Shown: positions 1-8,564, counted from the first letter of the stretch. The stretch: DNA of 38,780 nucleotides from CAWBRT01 sp050015355 (GCA_050015355.1 JBEKBO010000030.1:1-38780), one strand, 5' to 3'. Made by a program: numbers and translations. Notes: generated from the sequence alone by a model not told the origin.

Positions 1-1227
1 GAACAGCTTGGGCTAAAGGTTCCCAACCTTCGGCGCATGATGCGCGAGGGAGTTTACGCGGAAGGCGTGAACGGCGTTGTCCCTACCGTAACGTATCCGA
101 GCCACACCACGCTGATCACCGGTGTTTGGCCCAGCAAGCATGGCATCTAGGCAAATACGACGTTCGACCCCGAGCAAAAGAACTTCCAGGGATGGTACTG
201 GTACAGCGAGGACATCAAGGTGCCAACCTTATGGGATGCCGTGAATGCCGCGGGATTGATAACCTCAAGCGTGAACTGGCCTGTCAGCGTGGGAGCCCCT
301 GTCAGGTATCTCATTCCGGAGGTATGGCGTGCGGGAACCCCGGACGACAGCAAACTGCAACGGGCGCTTTCGACTCCAGGACTGCTGGCCAATCTGGAGG
401 CGGAGCTGGGACCGTACGCCAATGGGGCAAATGCGGATCTGCCGAACGACCGGCTGCGCGCAAAGTTTGCGATTGCGATCATCAAGAAATACAAACCGAA
501 TTTGATCACCGTGCATCTGGCGGCGCTCGATCATGCGGAACATCAGCACGGACCGTTTAGTCCGGAGGCGAACACAGTTCTCGAAGCCAGTGACGAAATG
601 GTCGGGCAGTTGCGGGATGCGGCTTTGAGCGCAGATCCAGACGCGATTATCTGTGTCGTATCGGACCACGGCTTCGCTCCGGTCCATCGCCGGTTGAATC
701 TTGCCGCGGCCTTCGTGTCGGCCGGGCTGATACAGCCTGCCGCGGCGAAGACTCAATTTGGCACTGCAACGGTTGAACGTTGGGAAGCAATGCCTTGGAC
801 GAGCGGCGGCTCGGCGGCAATTGTGCTGAAGGACGCGCACGATCCAGCTTTAGTGAAGAAAACCAGAGAGCTACTGAAGCAGTTGGCCGCCGACCCGGAA
901 AATGGCATTAACCGGATTGTGGAGCAGGATGAATTGCTGAAGCTGGGCGGCTTCCCAACCGCCAGCTTTCTGGTTGACCTCAAGCCCGGCTTTCAGATGG
1001 ACTTCAGCTTCTCCGGGCCGGTGCATCGGGACAGCGCGCCGGGCGGCACGCACGGATATTTGCCGGAACACCCTGAGATGCGCGCTTCCTTCTTTGTGGC
1101 CGGGGCTGGAATTGCACACGGCAGAAACCTCGGGGTGATTGATATGCGGCAGATCGCTCCGACCCTGGCGGAGGCTCTTGGGCTGAGCTTGCTCTCGGCT
1201 GAAGGCAGGCCTTTGGCGGTTCGATAG
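1..1227 (+). pseudogene. Type I phosphodiesterase / nucleotide pyrophosphatase, 5' partial, interrupted by in-frame TAG
   Basis: The frame is open from base 1, so the gene begins left of the window. It matches the alkaline-phosphatase superfamily (ENPP-like phosphodiesterases), which hydrolyse phosphodiester or pyrophosphate bonds with two Zn ions. The translation shows the nucleophile motif PTVTYPSHTTLITG (the Thr before Tyr-Pro-Ser-His is the expected nucleophile), then WPSKHGI, a stop (TAG, 148-150), then ANTTFDP in the same frame. Relatives have one residue, often Tyr, at the stop position, so a single TAC/TAT to TAG change would explain it. Downstream metal ligands are intact: LDHAEHQHG (about 523-550), SDHGF (about 661), GTHGY (about 1046). 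Translation restarting downstream would lack the nucleophile. It is either a recent pseudogene, an assembly error or a readthrough codon. The family is confident; the pseudogene status is less so. Confidence 0.7.
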
Positions 1228-1282
1228 GCTGCGAATGGTGCTAGCGTGCCGTCCCGTACGTTCGCGGCATAAGTTTCAGGAC

Positions 1283-1355
1283 GTCATCCTGAGCGAGCCG
1301 GGGTCCCCAACAACCGTCGTAGTTGCGGTTGATGGGGTGGAGGAGCGAAGGATCT
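1283..1355. repeat. Dispersed hairpin repeat, half copy (GGGGTCCCC family)
   Basis: The stretch begins GTCATCCTGAGCG and contains GGGGTCCCC. A hairpin follows, with arms CCCCAACAACCG and CGGTTGATGGGG (one mismatch), and it ends GGGGTGGAG...GAAGGATCT. The same layout recurs near 4311, 31479 and, inverted, 37317-37377. It lies between the convergent phosphodiesterase and SDR genes, and the 1228-1363 gap holds nothing else visible. Confidence 0.7.
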
Positions 1356-1363
1356 AGCGGCGT

Positions 1364-2218
1364 TCACACCCCCGAATAGGCAGCGAAGCCACCGTCGATC
1401 GGCACGACTACGCCATTGACAAAACTGGAAGCCGGCTCGCTGGCCAGCCACAACAAGGTGCCGATCAAATCTTGGGCGTCGCCGAAACGGCCCATCGGTG
1501 TGTGCTCGACAATCTTGCGGGCGCGCGCGGTGAATTCACCAGTGGCATCGTCGATCAGCAGGCTGTGGTTCTGATTAGTCAGAAAGAAGCCAGGTGCCAA
1601 GGCGTTGACACGGATGCCGACCTTGGCGAAATGGACGGCCAGCCATTGCGTGAAGTTACTCACCGCCCCCTTGGCGCCACTATAGGCGGGAATTTTGGTC
1701 AGCGGGCGGAAGGCATTCATGGAGGAGATGTTGATGATCGAACAGCCCTTCCTGCCGACCATTTGACGGGCGAATACCTGCGAAGCAATCAATGTGCCCA
1801 GAAAGTTCAGATTGAATACGAACTCGATTCCCCGCGGATCGAGATCGAAAAAAGTTGTCAGCGACTTATCTCCAAGGTCGCTCTCTTCCAGCCATTCCTT
1901 GGTGGTGGTGCCTTTCGGATGGTTGCCGCCGGCGCCGTTGACGAGCAGATCACAGGGGCCGAACTGAGCCCGCATGGCTTCGGCGGCCGCTTCCAACGAA
2001 GGGCGCTCCAGGACGTTTGCGCCGAAGCCCTCGGCGATGTAGCCGTCGGCTCGCAAGGCCGCCGCAACTGCCTTGGAGGAATCCAGGTTGAGATCGAGAA
2101 CCGCAACTTTGGCACCGCATTCGGCAAGCGCGCGCGCCATCTGCGAGCAGAGCACGCCGCCGCCGCCAGTAACGACGGCGACACGTTCGCGCAGATCAAT
2201 CTTAAAAGGAACAGCCAT
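1364..2218 (-). CDS. SDR family oxidoreductase, D-mannonate oxidoreductase-like
   Basis: This is a 284-residue classical short-chain dehydrogenase. The N-terminal nucleotide-binding motif is VTGGGGVLCSQMA, with Cys where the third glycine is usual. NGAGGNHPKG follows, and the catalytic set is a Ser in NISSM, then YSGAK (Tyr and Lys). FFDLDPRGIEFVFNLNFLGT is typical of the SDR proteins annotated as D-mannonate oxidoreductase (fructuronate reductase, B. subtilis UxuB type), so NAD(P)-dependent interconversion of mannonate and fructuronate is the likely reaction, though related sugar acids are possible. The ATG at 2218 has GGGAG about 9 bases upstream. It lies 51 bases after the ThDP enzyme gene on the same strand and is probably co-transcribed. 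No uxuA or other uronate gene is in the window, so the substrate is inferred from similarity only. Confidence 0.8.
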   Translation of the reverse strand: MAVPFKIDLRERVAVVTGGGGVLCSQMARALAECGAKVAVLDLNLDSSKAVAAALRADGYIAEGFGANVLERPSLEAAAEAMRAQFGPCDLLVNGAGGNHPKGTTTKEWLEESDLGDKSLTTFFDLDPRGIEFVFNLNFLGTLIASQVFARQMVGRKGCSIINISSMNAFRPLTKIPAYSGAKGAVSNFTQWLAVHFAKVGIRVNALAPGFFLTNQNHSLLIDDATGEFTARARKIVEHTPMGRFGDAQDLIGTLLWLASEPASSFVNGVVVPIDGGFAAYSGV

Positions 2219-2269
2219 AAGAGAAGCTCCCTTGCAACAACCTTTCGATGATCACCTGAACGACCCGCT

Positions 2270-4003
2270 CTAGTAGGTTAGCTTCTTTCTTCCGGAAGGC
2301 GGGACTTTGACGTCACGCTCCCACTTCAATACCGGAGGCACAAACCCTGTTGGCCGCTCGATGGCAACATTTAGAAACGTTGGTTTCTCTTGCGACAGCG
2401 CCCACTTAATGCCTTCCTCGATGTGCGCATTGTCACTGATGTTGATCGCATCGATGCCGAATCCTTTGGCTACGGCGACCGAATTAATCGGGCAGAAATC
2501 CACGGCAAAATATCTCTCGTCAAAGTAGAGCCGCTGAATGGTCTTGATCCAGCCGTAACAATTGTTTTCAAAATTAACGAATATAATCGGCAGGCCCAGC
2601 CTCTTAGCAGTTTCCAAATCACCGAGAGCCATTCCCAAACTGGCGTCGCCCATCAGAGAAAATACCGTGGCATCGGGTTTCGCCACTTTGACCCCAATGG
2701 CGGCGGGCAATGCGTAACCCAAACTGCCGTGGGCTCTGGGCAACACATTCCATCTGCCGGCTTTCTTCAACCTGACGTAAGATGAAAGATATGGTGTGGG
2801 AGTGCCCGCATCGCCCACAAAGACCGTGTTGTCATCGGTCAAACGCTCCAACGCGCCGAAAAACCTGCATGGAAGAACCAGGCCGCTATCGGTGCTCATT
2901 TCCTGCTCAATTCTTTTTCTTTTTTCGATAATCTTATTACGGACCCACGAGTTCCACGTGTCATATTGGTCAGCCAAACGGCCTTTTGCCGCCAGCATTT
3001 CACGATTCAAGTTACACAAAAACTCGTTAACGTCACTCACGATAGCTACTTCCACGGGTATATTCAGTCCTATCCCGGCCTCGCCGATGTCGACTTGAAT
3101 CACCTTGGCATCTTTGTTGATTGCTACCTTGCCCATCGTGGTCACGTTGTTCAGCTTCGACCCCAGTACTAATACAAGGTCAGCCCGCTGAATAATAGTT
3201 AAGCCTTCCTCCGAGCCGCCGTTCGATCCAATAACTCCAACGGCGTTATCAGCGAGTTCCTGAACACTGCCTTTTCCATTCACCGTGGTTACCACCGGTA
3301 CATGAAAGCCGGCCCTGAACTGTTCCAACTGCTCATAGGCGTCGGAGAGATGCACGCCGCCGCCGGCTAAAATTATCGGGCGAGAGGATTGGCGAAACAG
3401 GTCAACAACTCTGTCGATATCCTGACTGGTCGGCCCGTACCTGAAAGGGGCCTGAGCCGATGTCGACGCAACGCCTCTCAGCTCTTCGGCGGAGAACTCT
3501 ACCGGGTGTTCCAAGATATTCTCCGGCAGTGCAAGATGTACTGCTCCCGGGACGCCTCCGGTGGCCATTCGAAAAGCTTTTCGAAATAGCTGGGGAATTT
3601 TGGAAGCCAATCTAATCTTGGTGTTCCACTTGGTGACAGACTTGAACAGCATTTCCTGATCAACATCCGTCAACGCGTTCGTCTGTTCGCTGCTCATCGT
3701 GAGGTCAGACGACAGGCATATCATGGGAATACAGGAATTGTTGGCCTCGCTTACGGCGGGAATCACATATAAAGCTCCCCCGCCGCTTGGCGTCTCAACC
3801 ACGCCCGGCTTCCTCGCAACCCGCGCATAGCCATCGGCCATGTATCCCGCATTACGCTCGTCCCTGGTCAAGATATGCTGGACCTCCGCAGTGCGGCCGG
3901 CGAAGGAATCGTGGACATTCATGCTGGTATCCCCAGGGACTCCAAATACATGTTTAACCTTGTGCGCAATTAGCATCTCTACGACTGCATCCGAACCCCT
4001 CAT
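2270..4003 (-). CDS. ThDP-binding enzyme of the acetolactate synthase / benzoylformate decarboxylase superfamily
   Basis: The protein has 577 residues, with the three-domain layout of ThDP decarboxylases and ligases. The N-terminal PYR domain has HVFGVPGDT and the activating Glu in RDERNAGYMADGYAR (about residue 49). The middle domain holds IILAGGGVH. The C-terminal PP domain has the ThDP/Mg motif GDASLG...ENN (about residues 452-481). I chose the ATG at 4003 because AGGAGG lies 7 bases upstream and the conserved fold starts directly (MRGSDAVVEML); a longer frame upstream adds 51 residues that look unrelated. Family members make or break C-C bonds next to a carbonyl (pyruvate, oxalyl-CoA, benzoylformate, sulfoacetaldehyde). 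No residue I can read fixes the substrate. No ilvN-like regulatory subunit is adjacent, which argues against a housekeeping acetolactate synthase. The gene is AT-richer than its neighbours and precedes the SDR gene by 51 bases. Confidence 0.82.
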   Translation of the reverse strand: MRGSDAVVEMLIAHKVKHVFGVPGDTSMNVHDSFAGRTAEVQHILTRDERNAGYMADGYARVARKPGVVETPSGGGALYVIPAVSEANNSCIPMICLSSDLTMSSEQTNALTDVDQEMLFKSVTKWNTKIRLASKIPQLFRKAFRMATGGVPGAVHLALPENILEHPVEFSAEELRGVASTSAQAPFRYGPTSQDIDRVVDLFRQSSRPIILAGGGVHLSDAYEQLEQFRAGFHVPVVTTVNGKGSVQELADNAVGVIGSNGGSEEGLTIIQRADLVLVLGSKLNNVTTMGKVAINKDAKVIQVDIGEAGIGLNIPVEVAIVSDVNEFLCNLNREMLAAKGRLADQYDTWNSWVRNKIIEKRKRIEQEMSTDSGLVLPCRFFGALERLTDDNTVFVGDAGTPTPYLSSYVRLKKAGRWNVLPRAHGSLGYALPAAIGVKVAKPDATVFSLMGDASLGMALGDLETAKRLGLPIIFVNFENNCYGWIKTIQRLYFDERYFAVDFCPINSVAVAKGFGIDAINISDNAHIEEGIKWALSQEKPTFLNVAIERPTGFVPPVLKWERDVKVPPSGRKKLTY

Positions 4004-4525
4004 GAAATGTCCTCCTGATGTATGCAGGCAGCCATTCGCGTTGGCGCGGAAGCCGGCAACAGAGCTATGTTCAGCCCGGTTTGCGTTACGGCAAAGTTTC
4101 GGCGGAGACGCGCCTGCAACTGTAACTATGCTCGCAGTTTGCGGCTCTCGACACAACCGTTATTTCGCTCGATCCGGATTTCCGGCCGGAGGGCGGTCCC
4201 CCGCTCTGGACGGCACGGCTGAGCAGGCTGCATCGGTGGACTATCGACATCGCCGTTTCGCGATGCCGGCCGCTGCGATGTTAGGATTGTGTTATTCCGA
4301 GAATGCCCGCGCCGCGAGCCGGGGTCCCCAGCGGCTTCGCTGCTGGGGTGGAGGGCCGGAGGGCGATCCGTCGCCCGTACCCGGCGCGCAAGCGCGCTGG
4401 CAGCACAATCGGGCCGGAAGTGAGCGCGATGAGATTCATCGGTCGAATTGCCGATCGTTGGCGATGGAGTCATCTGGGGAGCCATTCTGCGCCGATCATC
4501 TCCGGCGGTTATGCAGGCAGGAACC
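4004..4525. other. Intergenic region between divergent ThDP gene and cbiMQO
   Basis: I see no gene in these 522 bases. They hold the promoters of two divergent operons, but I could not fix -35/-10 boxes. A GGGGTCCCC hairpin repeat sits at about 4311-4354. Another perfect hairpin, GGGCGA-TCCG-TCGCCC, lies at 4361-4376 with a UNCG-type loop and no T-run. I looked for a cobalamin riboswitch ahead of the cobalt importer and did not find its conserved boxes. Confidence 0.6.
4311..4354. repeat. Dispersed hairpin repeat (GGGGTCCCC family)
   Basis: GCGAGCCGGGGTCCCC leads into the hairpin CCCCAGCGGC / GCTGCTGGGG (arms 4326-4335 and 4339-4348, one mismatch, loop TTC), followed by TGGAGG. This is the same order of parts as at 1283-1355. 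Confidence 0.7.
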
Positions 4526-5605
4526 ATGCACATTCCTGATGGCTACCTGAGCCCTTCCACCTGCGCGGCATGCTACGCGTTGGCGGCTGGTGGCTGGTAC
4601 GCGGCGCTGAAGCGCATCAGACGTGTCTTGTTCACTCGCGCCATCCCTCTTATCTCCGTCTTTGCGGCTTTCTGTTTTGTGCTAATGATGTTCAACCTGC
4701 CGCTTCCCGGGGGCACTACCGGCCACGCGGTGGGCGTGACTGCGGCGACGATCGTTCTGGGGCCCTGGGGCGCAATTCTGGCGACTTCGATTGCTCTCGC
4801 CCTTCAGGCGCTTTTTTTCGGCGATGGAGGAATCACGACCCTGGGGGCGAACTGCTTCAACATGGCGATCGTCGGCGCCTTCGTGGCCTACGCTGCATAT
4901 CGTCTGCTCTCGACCGCTTCGGAATTGAACTCCCGGAGGCGCGTAATCGCCGCGGCGATTGCCGGATATCTCTCGATTAACGCGTCGGCTTTCATAGCTG
5001 CCGTGGAGTTCGGGATTCAGCCGATGCTCTTTCACGATGCCAGCGGAACTCCCCTATACGCGCCCTATCCGCTGCATATCGCCATTCCCGCAATGATGAT
5101 CGGCCACCTGACCTTAGCCGGATTTGCGGAGGCGTTCATCGCAGGTGGAATGGTTTCCTATTTGCAGAAGGTAAATCCCGGACTGCTGCAGGGGCTTGCC
5201 GGCTTGCAACAGGAAAAAATCGAATTCCGTGTGCCTGCCAATGCGGGCATCAGGAATCTTTGGCTTGCCGTCGCGCTGCTGATGATGATTACTCCGCTCG
5301 GAATCCTTGCGGTTGGCACGGCTTGGGGTGAATGGTCGCCAGTCGATTTCTCCAGCCTGCAAGCACGCGCTCAAATAGCCTCTGCTTCTCACGGTCAAGC
5401 ACCTCCCGACGCTGTCCCGTCCGGATTACAGAAGTTATCGTCTTTTTGGACCGCGCCATTCCCGGCCTACGCGCCCGCGTTTGTCAGGAGCCCCCATTTG
5501 GGATACCTGTTATCCGCAATGTTTGGGGTGGGTCTGTTCGGCGCGCTCTCGTTTATTGCCAGCGTAATTGCGAAGAAGCGGAATCGCCGCGAGTTGGACT
5601 CATGA
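4526..5605 (+). CDS. cbiM: Energy-coupling factor cobalt/nickel transporter S component CbiM with fused PDGLE/CbiN-like region
   Basis: This is a 359-residue integral membrane protein, the metal-binding substrate component of a group I ECF importer for Co2+ or Ni2+. The mature N-terminus MHIPDGYLS is diagnostic: in NikM/CbiM proteins the first Met and His help coordinate the metal. I therefore start at the ATG at 4526 rather than the upstream in-frame ATGs at 4448 and 4511. Several hydrophobic segments follow up to about residue 220. After a hydrophilic linker, the C-terminal stretch (about residues 305-355) contains PAFVRSPHLGYLLSAMFGVG and one more membrane segment, like the PDGLE domain that replaces separate CbiN/NikN subunits. 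It overlaps cbiQ by 4 bases (ATGA). Whether Co or Ni is carried cannot be read from the sequence; the nearby B12-dependent radical SAM gene only makes Co attractive. Confidence 0.9.
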   Translation: MHIPDGYLSPSTCAACYALAAGGWYAALKRIRRVLFTRAIPLISVFAAFCFVLMMFNLPLPGGTTGHAVGVTAATIVLGPWGAILATSIALALQALFFGDGGITTLGANCFNMAIVGAFVAYAAYRLLSTASELNSRRRVIAAAIAGYLSINASAFIAAVEFGIQPMLFHDASGTPLYAPYPLHIAIPAMMIGHLTLAGFAEAFIAGGMVSYLQKVNPGLLQGLAGLQQEKIEFRVPANAGIRNLWLAVALLMMITPLGILAVGTAWGEWSPVDFSSLQARAQIASASHGQAPPDAVPSGLQKLSSFWTAPFPAYAPAFVRSPHLGYLLSAMFGVGLFGALSFIASVIAKKRNRRELDS

Positions 5606-6414
5606 GCCGCCACTTCTTCATCGAGTCTACGATTCGCGCCTTTGCCCGGGCGCTTGCGCGTGCGCTTGCCTCAGAACAGTTGGTTACCCACCGCGGAGTG
5701 CTGCAAGCCTTCGATCCGCGGGTTCGTGTAGCCGGCGTGTTTTCGCTCGTCGTGGCATCCACCGTCAGCAGGCGCCTCTGGGTAATCGCGTTCCTGTTGG
5801 TGGCGGCCGTGCTGCTTGCCTTGTCTTCGGGCATCCGCCTGCAAACACTGATTACGCGAGTCTGGCTGATCGTGCTCGGCTTCACCGGTGTCATTGCTTT
5901 GCCGGCAATTTTGATAACGCCGGGAATCACCGTCGTCAGCTTCGGCGGACTTGCGGTGACTGAGCAGGGATTACGCGCCGCCGCGTTGCTGATTCTGCGC
6001 GTCGAGACCGCGGCAACGCTCACCACTACGCTTGTGCTCTGCACGCGATGGACACATATCCTCAAGTCGCTGCGAACGGTGCGCGTGCCCACGGAGGTCG
6101 TCACGATGCTTGCGATGACGCATCGCTACATCTTCTTGTTCATCGAAACCGCAAACCAGATGTTCGAGTCAAGACAGAGCCGGATGATCGGAGCGCTGAG
6201 CGGCTCGGAGCAGCGCCGGGTGGCTTCGAGAACCGCGGGCGTTCTGCTCAGCAAGAGTATCGACCTGAGCGAAGAAGTATATCTGGCAATGCAGTCGCGC
6301 GGCTTCCGGGGCGATATGCAACTGATTACGGAGTTTCGAATGCGGGCTCTTGACTATGCCGGGCTTGCTGGTTTTCTCGCTCTCGCCTGTGCTGCCGCAT
6401 GGATGGGGAGGTGA
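5602..6414 (+). CDS. cbiQ: ECF transporter transmembrane T component CbiQ
   Basis: The protein has 270 residues, with four to five hydrophobic segments between about residues 45 and 125 and one at the C-terminus. The cytoplasmic region holds the family's coupling motif near residues 220-240 (LAMQSRGFRG), the Ala-x-x-x-Arg-Gly box by which T components grip the ATPase. The ATG at 5602 overlaps the cbiM stop (ATGA), so translation is probably coupled. In the complex CbiQ links CbiM to the CbiO ATPase dimer in the inner membrane. The upstream part of the same open frame is out-of-frame cbiM sequence and is not part of the gene. Confidence 0.9.
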   Translation: MSRHFFIESTIRAFARALARALASEQLVTHRGVLQAFDPRVRVAGVFSLVVASTVSRRLWVIAFLLVAAVLLALSSGIRLQTLITRVWLIVLGFTGVIALPAILITPGITVVSFGGLAVTEQGLRAAALLILRVETAATLTTTLVLCTRWTHILKSLRTVRVPTEVVTMLAMTHRYIFLFIETANQMFESRQSRMIGALSGSEQRRVASRTAGVLLSKSIDLSEEVYLAMQSRGFRGDMQLITEFRMRALDYAGLAGFLALACAAAWMGR

Positions 6415-6420
6415 TTGCGA

Positions 6421-7242
6421 TTGGCCCCGATATTCGAGTTGCAGAACGTCAGCTTTGATTATGATGGCATCCCGGCGCTGCAATCCCTGTCTCTCGGGTT
6501 CGAGCAGGGACAGCGCGTGGCGCTCATTGGAGCCAACGGTTCAGGGAAGTCCACATTGTTGCGGCTCCTCGATGCGCTCTACTTTCCGATGGCGGGCTCC
6601 ATCAAGTTCATGGGCGAGCCGCTCACGCAAGAACGCCTCCAGAACGACACGGTTAACCTGAACTTCCGGCGTCAGGTGGGGTTGGTTTTCCAGAACCCGG
6701 ATGTCCAACTATTCAACCCCACTGTCTTTGATGAGGTTGCATTCGGCCCTCTGCAATTGCGTTGGCCGAGAGCGGAAGTGTTGCAGCGAGTAAATGAAAC
6801 GCTCGAATTAATGGGGATTCTCCATCTGAAAGAGCGGCCGCCGCATCGGCTTTCCGGCGGAGAAAAAAAGAAAGTTGCCCTAGCCTCCATCCTGGTGATC
6901 GATCCGCAGGTGCTGCTGCTTGATGAGCCGACGGCGGCGCTCGACCCGAAAAGTCAGAGTCAACTGGTTGACCAGGTCCAAGGATGGAAAAGCACTTCCA
7001 AGACGGTCATCAGCGCCACCCATCAACTGGAGCTTCTGGAAGACATCGCCGACATAGTTTACGTGATGCAGAACGGCAACATCGTCGCGAGCGGTACGCC
7101 GGCGGAAATACTATCGCACAAAGACCTGCTCACCCAGGCAAACCTGATCCACGCTCACCGGCACTCACACGGGGGAATCGTCCACTCGCACGCACATTCT
7201 CACAGGCATCTGCACGATGATCACGGCGCGGAAGTCAAATGA
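6421..7242 (+). CDS. cbiO: ECF transporter ATP-binding subunit CbiO with histidine-rich C-terminus
   Basis: This is a 273-residue ABC ATPase that powers the CbiMQ importer. It shows Walker A GANGSGKST, a Q-loop (VGLVFQNPDVQLF), signature LSGGEKKK, Walker B VLLLDEPTAALDP and the H-loop SATH. The last 32 residues contain 11 histidines in His-x-His spacing (such as HSHAHSHRHLHDDH), an unusual tail for an ABC ATPase and probably metal-binding. A TTG at 6415 touches the cbiQ stop, but GGGGAGG (6405-6411) is only 3 bases from it and 9 bases from the TTG at 6421, so I prefer 6421. The gene ends 21 bases before the convergent DUF2461 gene. Confidence 0.92.
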   Translation: MAPIFELQNVSFDYDGIPALQSLSLGFEQGQRVALIGANGSGKSTLLRLLDALYFPMAGSIKFMGEPLTQERLQNDTVNLNFRRQVGLVFQNPDVQLFNPTVFDEVAFGPLQLRWPRAEVLQRVNETLELMGILHLKERPPHRLSGGEKKKVALASILVIDPQVLLLDEPTAALDPKSQSQLVDQVQGWKSTSKTVISATHQLELLEDIADIVYVMQNGNIVASGTPAEILSHKDLLTQANLIHAHRHSHGGIVHSHAHSHRHLHDDHGAEVK

Positions 7243-7263
7243 CAGCGGCCTTATATGCGGGCG

Positions 7264-7935
7264 CTAAAACTTCAGCCCCAGAGCCTTTGTCGTGAACTCG
7301 ACCAGCGGCACCATGGTCCGGCACGCGGCGGCAAAATCCCGCATGAACCGTCGACTACACACCTGCTCATCGCCGAGCGCAACCGATGCGACAAAGTCCT
7401 TGCGCTTGAGATCTTCAATGAACGGGTGTTCCGGGTCGTATCCACGGGGAGGCCGCGTTAGGCTGTCGCCTTCAAGTTCCAGCTTCCGAGTCGCCTTTGC
7501 CCACTGCTCTGGCTGACGGACAATCGCCGTGCGAATCCTGGTAAGAGTGCGGTTATCCGGGTGCCAAACTCCGGCCGCCGCAAAGCATGCCTTGGGCTCC
7601 AGATGAAGGTAAAAAAGCGGCGCATGCACGTCCTTGCCGCCGGCATGTGCGAAATGTATGCCCACATGCGTTTTGAAGGGACGTTTGTCCGCGGCGAACC
7701 GGGTATCGCGGTAGATACGAAATAGAGAACCTCGCGTGGGACGCGGGTCGGCAACGAAATGAAGGCTGATACGGGAGAGCGGCGATTGGAACTCGGCGAT
7801 GAACCGCAGGGCCGGATCGCGCACCACTTGCTCATACCGCGCCTTGTTCTTGGCAAACCATTCCCGGTCGTTGTGGCGTTTCAATTGCCGCAGAAATTCG
7901 AACAGCTCCGGCTGAAAGAACGCGGAATCTGGCAT
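7264..7935 (-). CDS. DUF2461 / TIGR02453 family protein
   Basis: This protein of 223 residues has no known biochemical function. It has the family's N-terminal block (FQPELFEFLRQLKRHNDREWF, then NKARYE), the central RIYRDTRFAADKRPFKTH motif and the FYLHLEP segment near the middle. The length is as usual for the family (about 210-230). The ATG at 7935 has AGGAG 7 bases upstream; a longer in-frame extension to 8163 runs through the hairpin region and is not credible. It is convergent with cbiO. No neighbour suggests its role. Confidence 0.85.
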   Translation of the reverse strand: MPDSAFFQPELFEFLRQLKRHNDREWFAKNKARYEQVVRDPALRFIAEFQSPLSRISLHFVADPRPTRGSLFRIYRDTRFAADKRPFKTHVGIHFAHAGGKDVHAPLFYLHLEPKACFAAAGVWHPDNRTLTRIRTAIVRQPEQWAKATRKLELEGDSLTRPPRGYDPEHPFIEDLKRKDFVASVALGDEQVCSRRFMRDFAAACRTMVPLVEFTTKALGLKF

Positions 7936-8081
7936 GATGATCTCCTGCAAGCACTTTACTCTTTCGCCTGCGTAGATGCGGACTCGCGGAAATCGGCGAT
8001 CGGGGGTGCGTATCGGGATGCTTGGGGCTGGCGGACTTGATTCACTGAGGCGCCGCAGCAATTTGGGCGCTCCCCCAAACG

Positions 8082-8111
8082 AAAAGGCCGATATCCTCTT
8101 GGATATCGGCC
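8082..8111 (-). terminator. Possible intrinsic terminator on the minus strand
   Basis: Perfect 11-bp hairpin GGCCGATATCC / GGATATCGGCC (8086-8096 and 8101-8111, loop of 4). On the minus strand it is followed by TTTT then CG. The short T-run makes it a moderate terminator. No protein gene lies just upstream on that strand, so it would serve a non-coding transcript, or simply be the first stem of the structured element. Confidence 0.4.
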
Positions 8112-8310
8112 GCTTAGAGTACAGATTAATGGTGTAAGACCGATGACCCTCCCCCAAGAGCACCGGTCTAACTGCACAGTCAGTTGTCTGTGCAGTATGG
8201 AAAATAACTCTCCGTCACTTGCTCTTGCAAGTTACTCCGGTAACCCCTCAAGTCGCACCACCGGTTATCCCACTTCGGTGATCATACTGGTTGTATCGTC
8301 GAAGTAGCGG
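8086..8310. ncRNA. Candidate structured RNA, strand unresolved
   Basis: Successive stems read on the plus strand: the 11-bp hairpin at 8086-8111; AGACCGATG / CACCGGTCT (about 8137-8170, 9 pairs with one wobble); ACTGCACAG / CTGTGCAGT (perfect, loop 8, about 8171-8196); CTTGC-TCTT-GCAAG; TTAC-TCCG-GTAA; CAC-TTCG-GTG; ATAC / GTAT. The stems that follow one another leave little unpaired sequence. Two loops are C(UNCG)G type on the plus strand (TCCG and TTCG), favouring a plus-strand RNA, possibly a 5' leader of the radical SAM gene. The T-run at 8082-8085 favours the minus strand. I do not recognise a known riboswitch, 6S, tmRNA, SRP or RNase P signature. Confidence 0.45.
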
Positions 8311-8564
8311 CGTGAATCATCCCGGTCACCTTCGCTCCCTGCGGTCGCTCGGAATGAAGCTTCCAAGACATGTCTGCTGAGCGCACTGGAGCGGATTCTG
8401 CGCTGTCATGCGGAGCGAACCGGGGTGCCCGGCGCTAAAAGTGCTGTAGAGGCGTCCCGTCGAATTGTAATTTTTCTGTCGTTTCTTTCTTTATCACCTC
8501 GCGCTCGTCCGGAAGATGACTACGATTCAAACAGGGCATCAGCTACTTAGACGAGGATCGCAAG

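Larger units (their letters stand above)
7936..8564. other. 629-base non-coding region with structured segment and repeat fragments
   Basis: There is no plausible gene here. From 8086 to about 8310 it holds a row of hairpins (separate entry). Around 8317-8365 is a fragment starting TCATCCCGGTCACC and continuing TGCGGTCGCTCGGAATGA, resembling the dispersed intergenic elements, and around 8405 another fragment reads GTCATGCGGAGCGAACCGGGGTGCCC. The last 80 bases lead to the radical SAM gene. Confidence 0.6.

Noticed and set aside
4004..4525. Cobalamin or NiCo riboswitch ahead of cbiM
   Set aside because: I looked for the conserved cobalamin boxes and for the NiCo four-way junction and found neither. 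Only simple hairpins are present.
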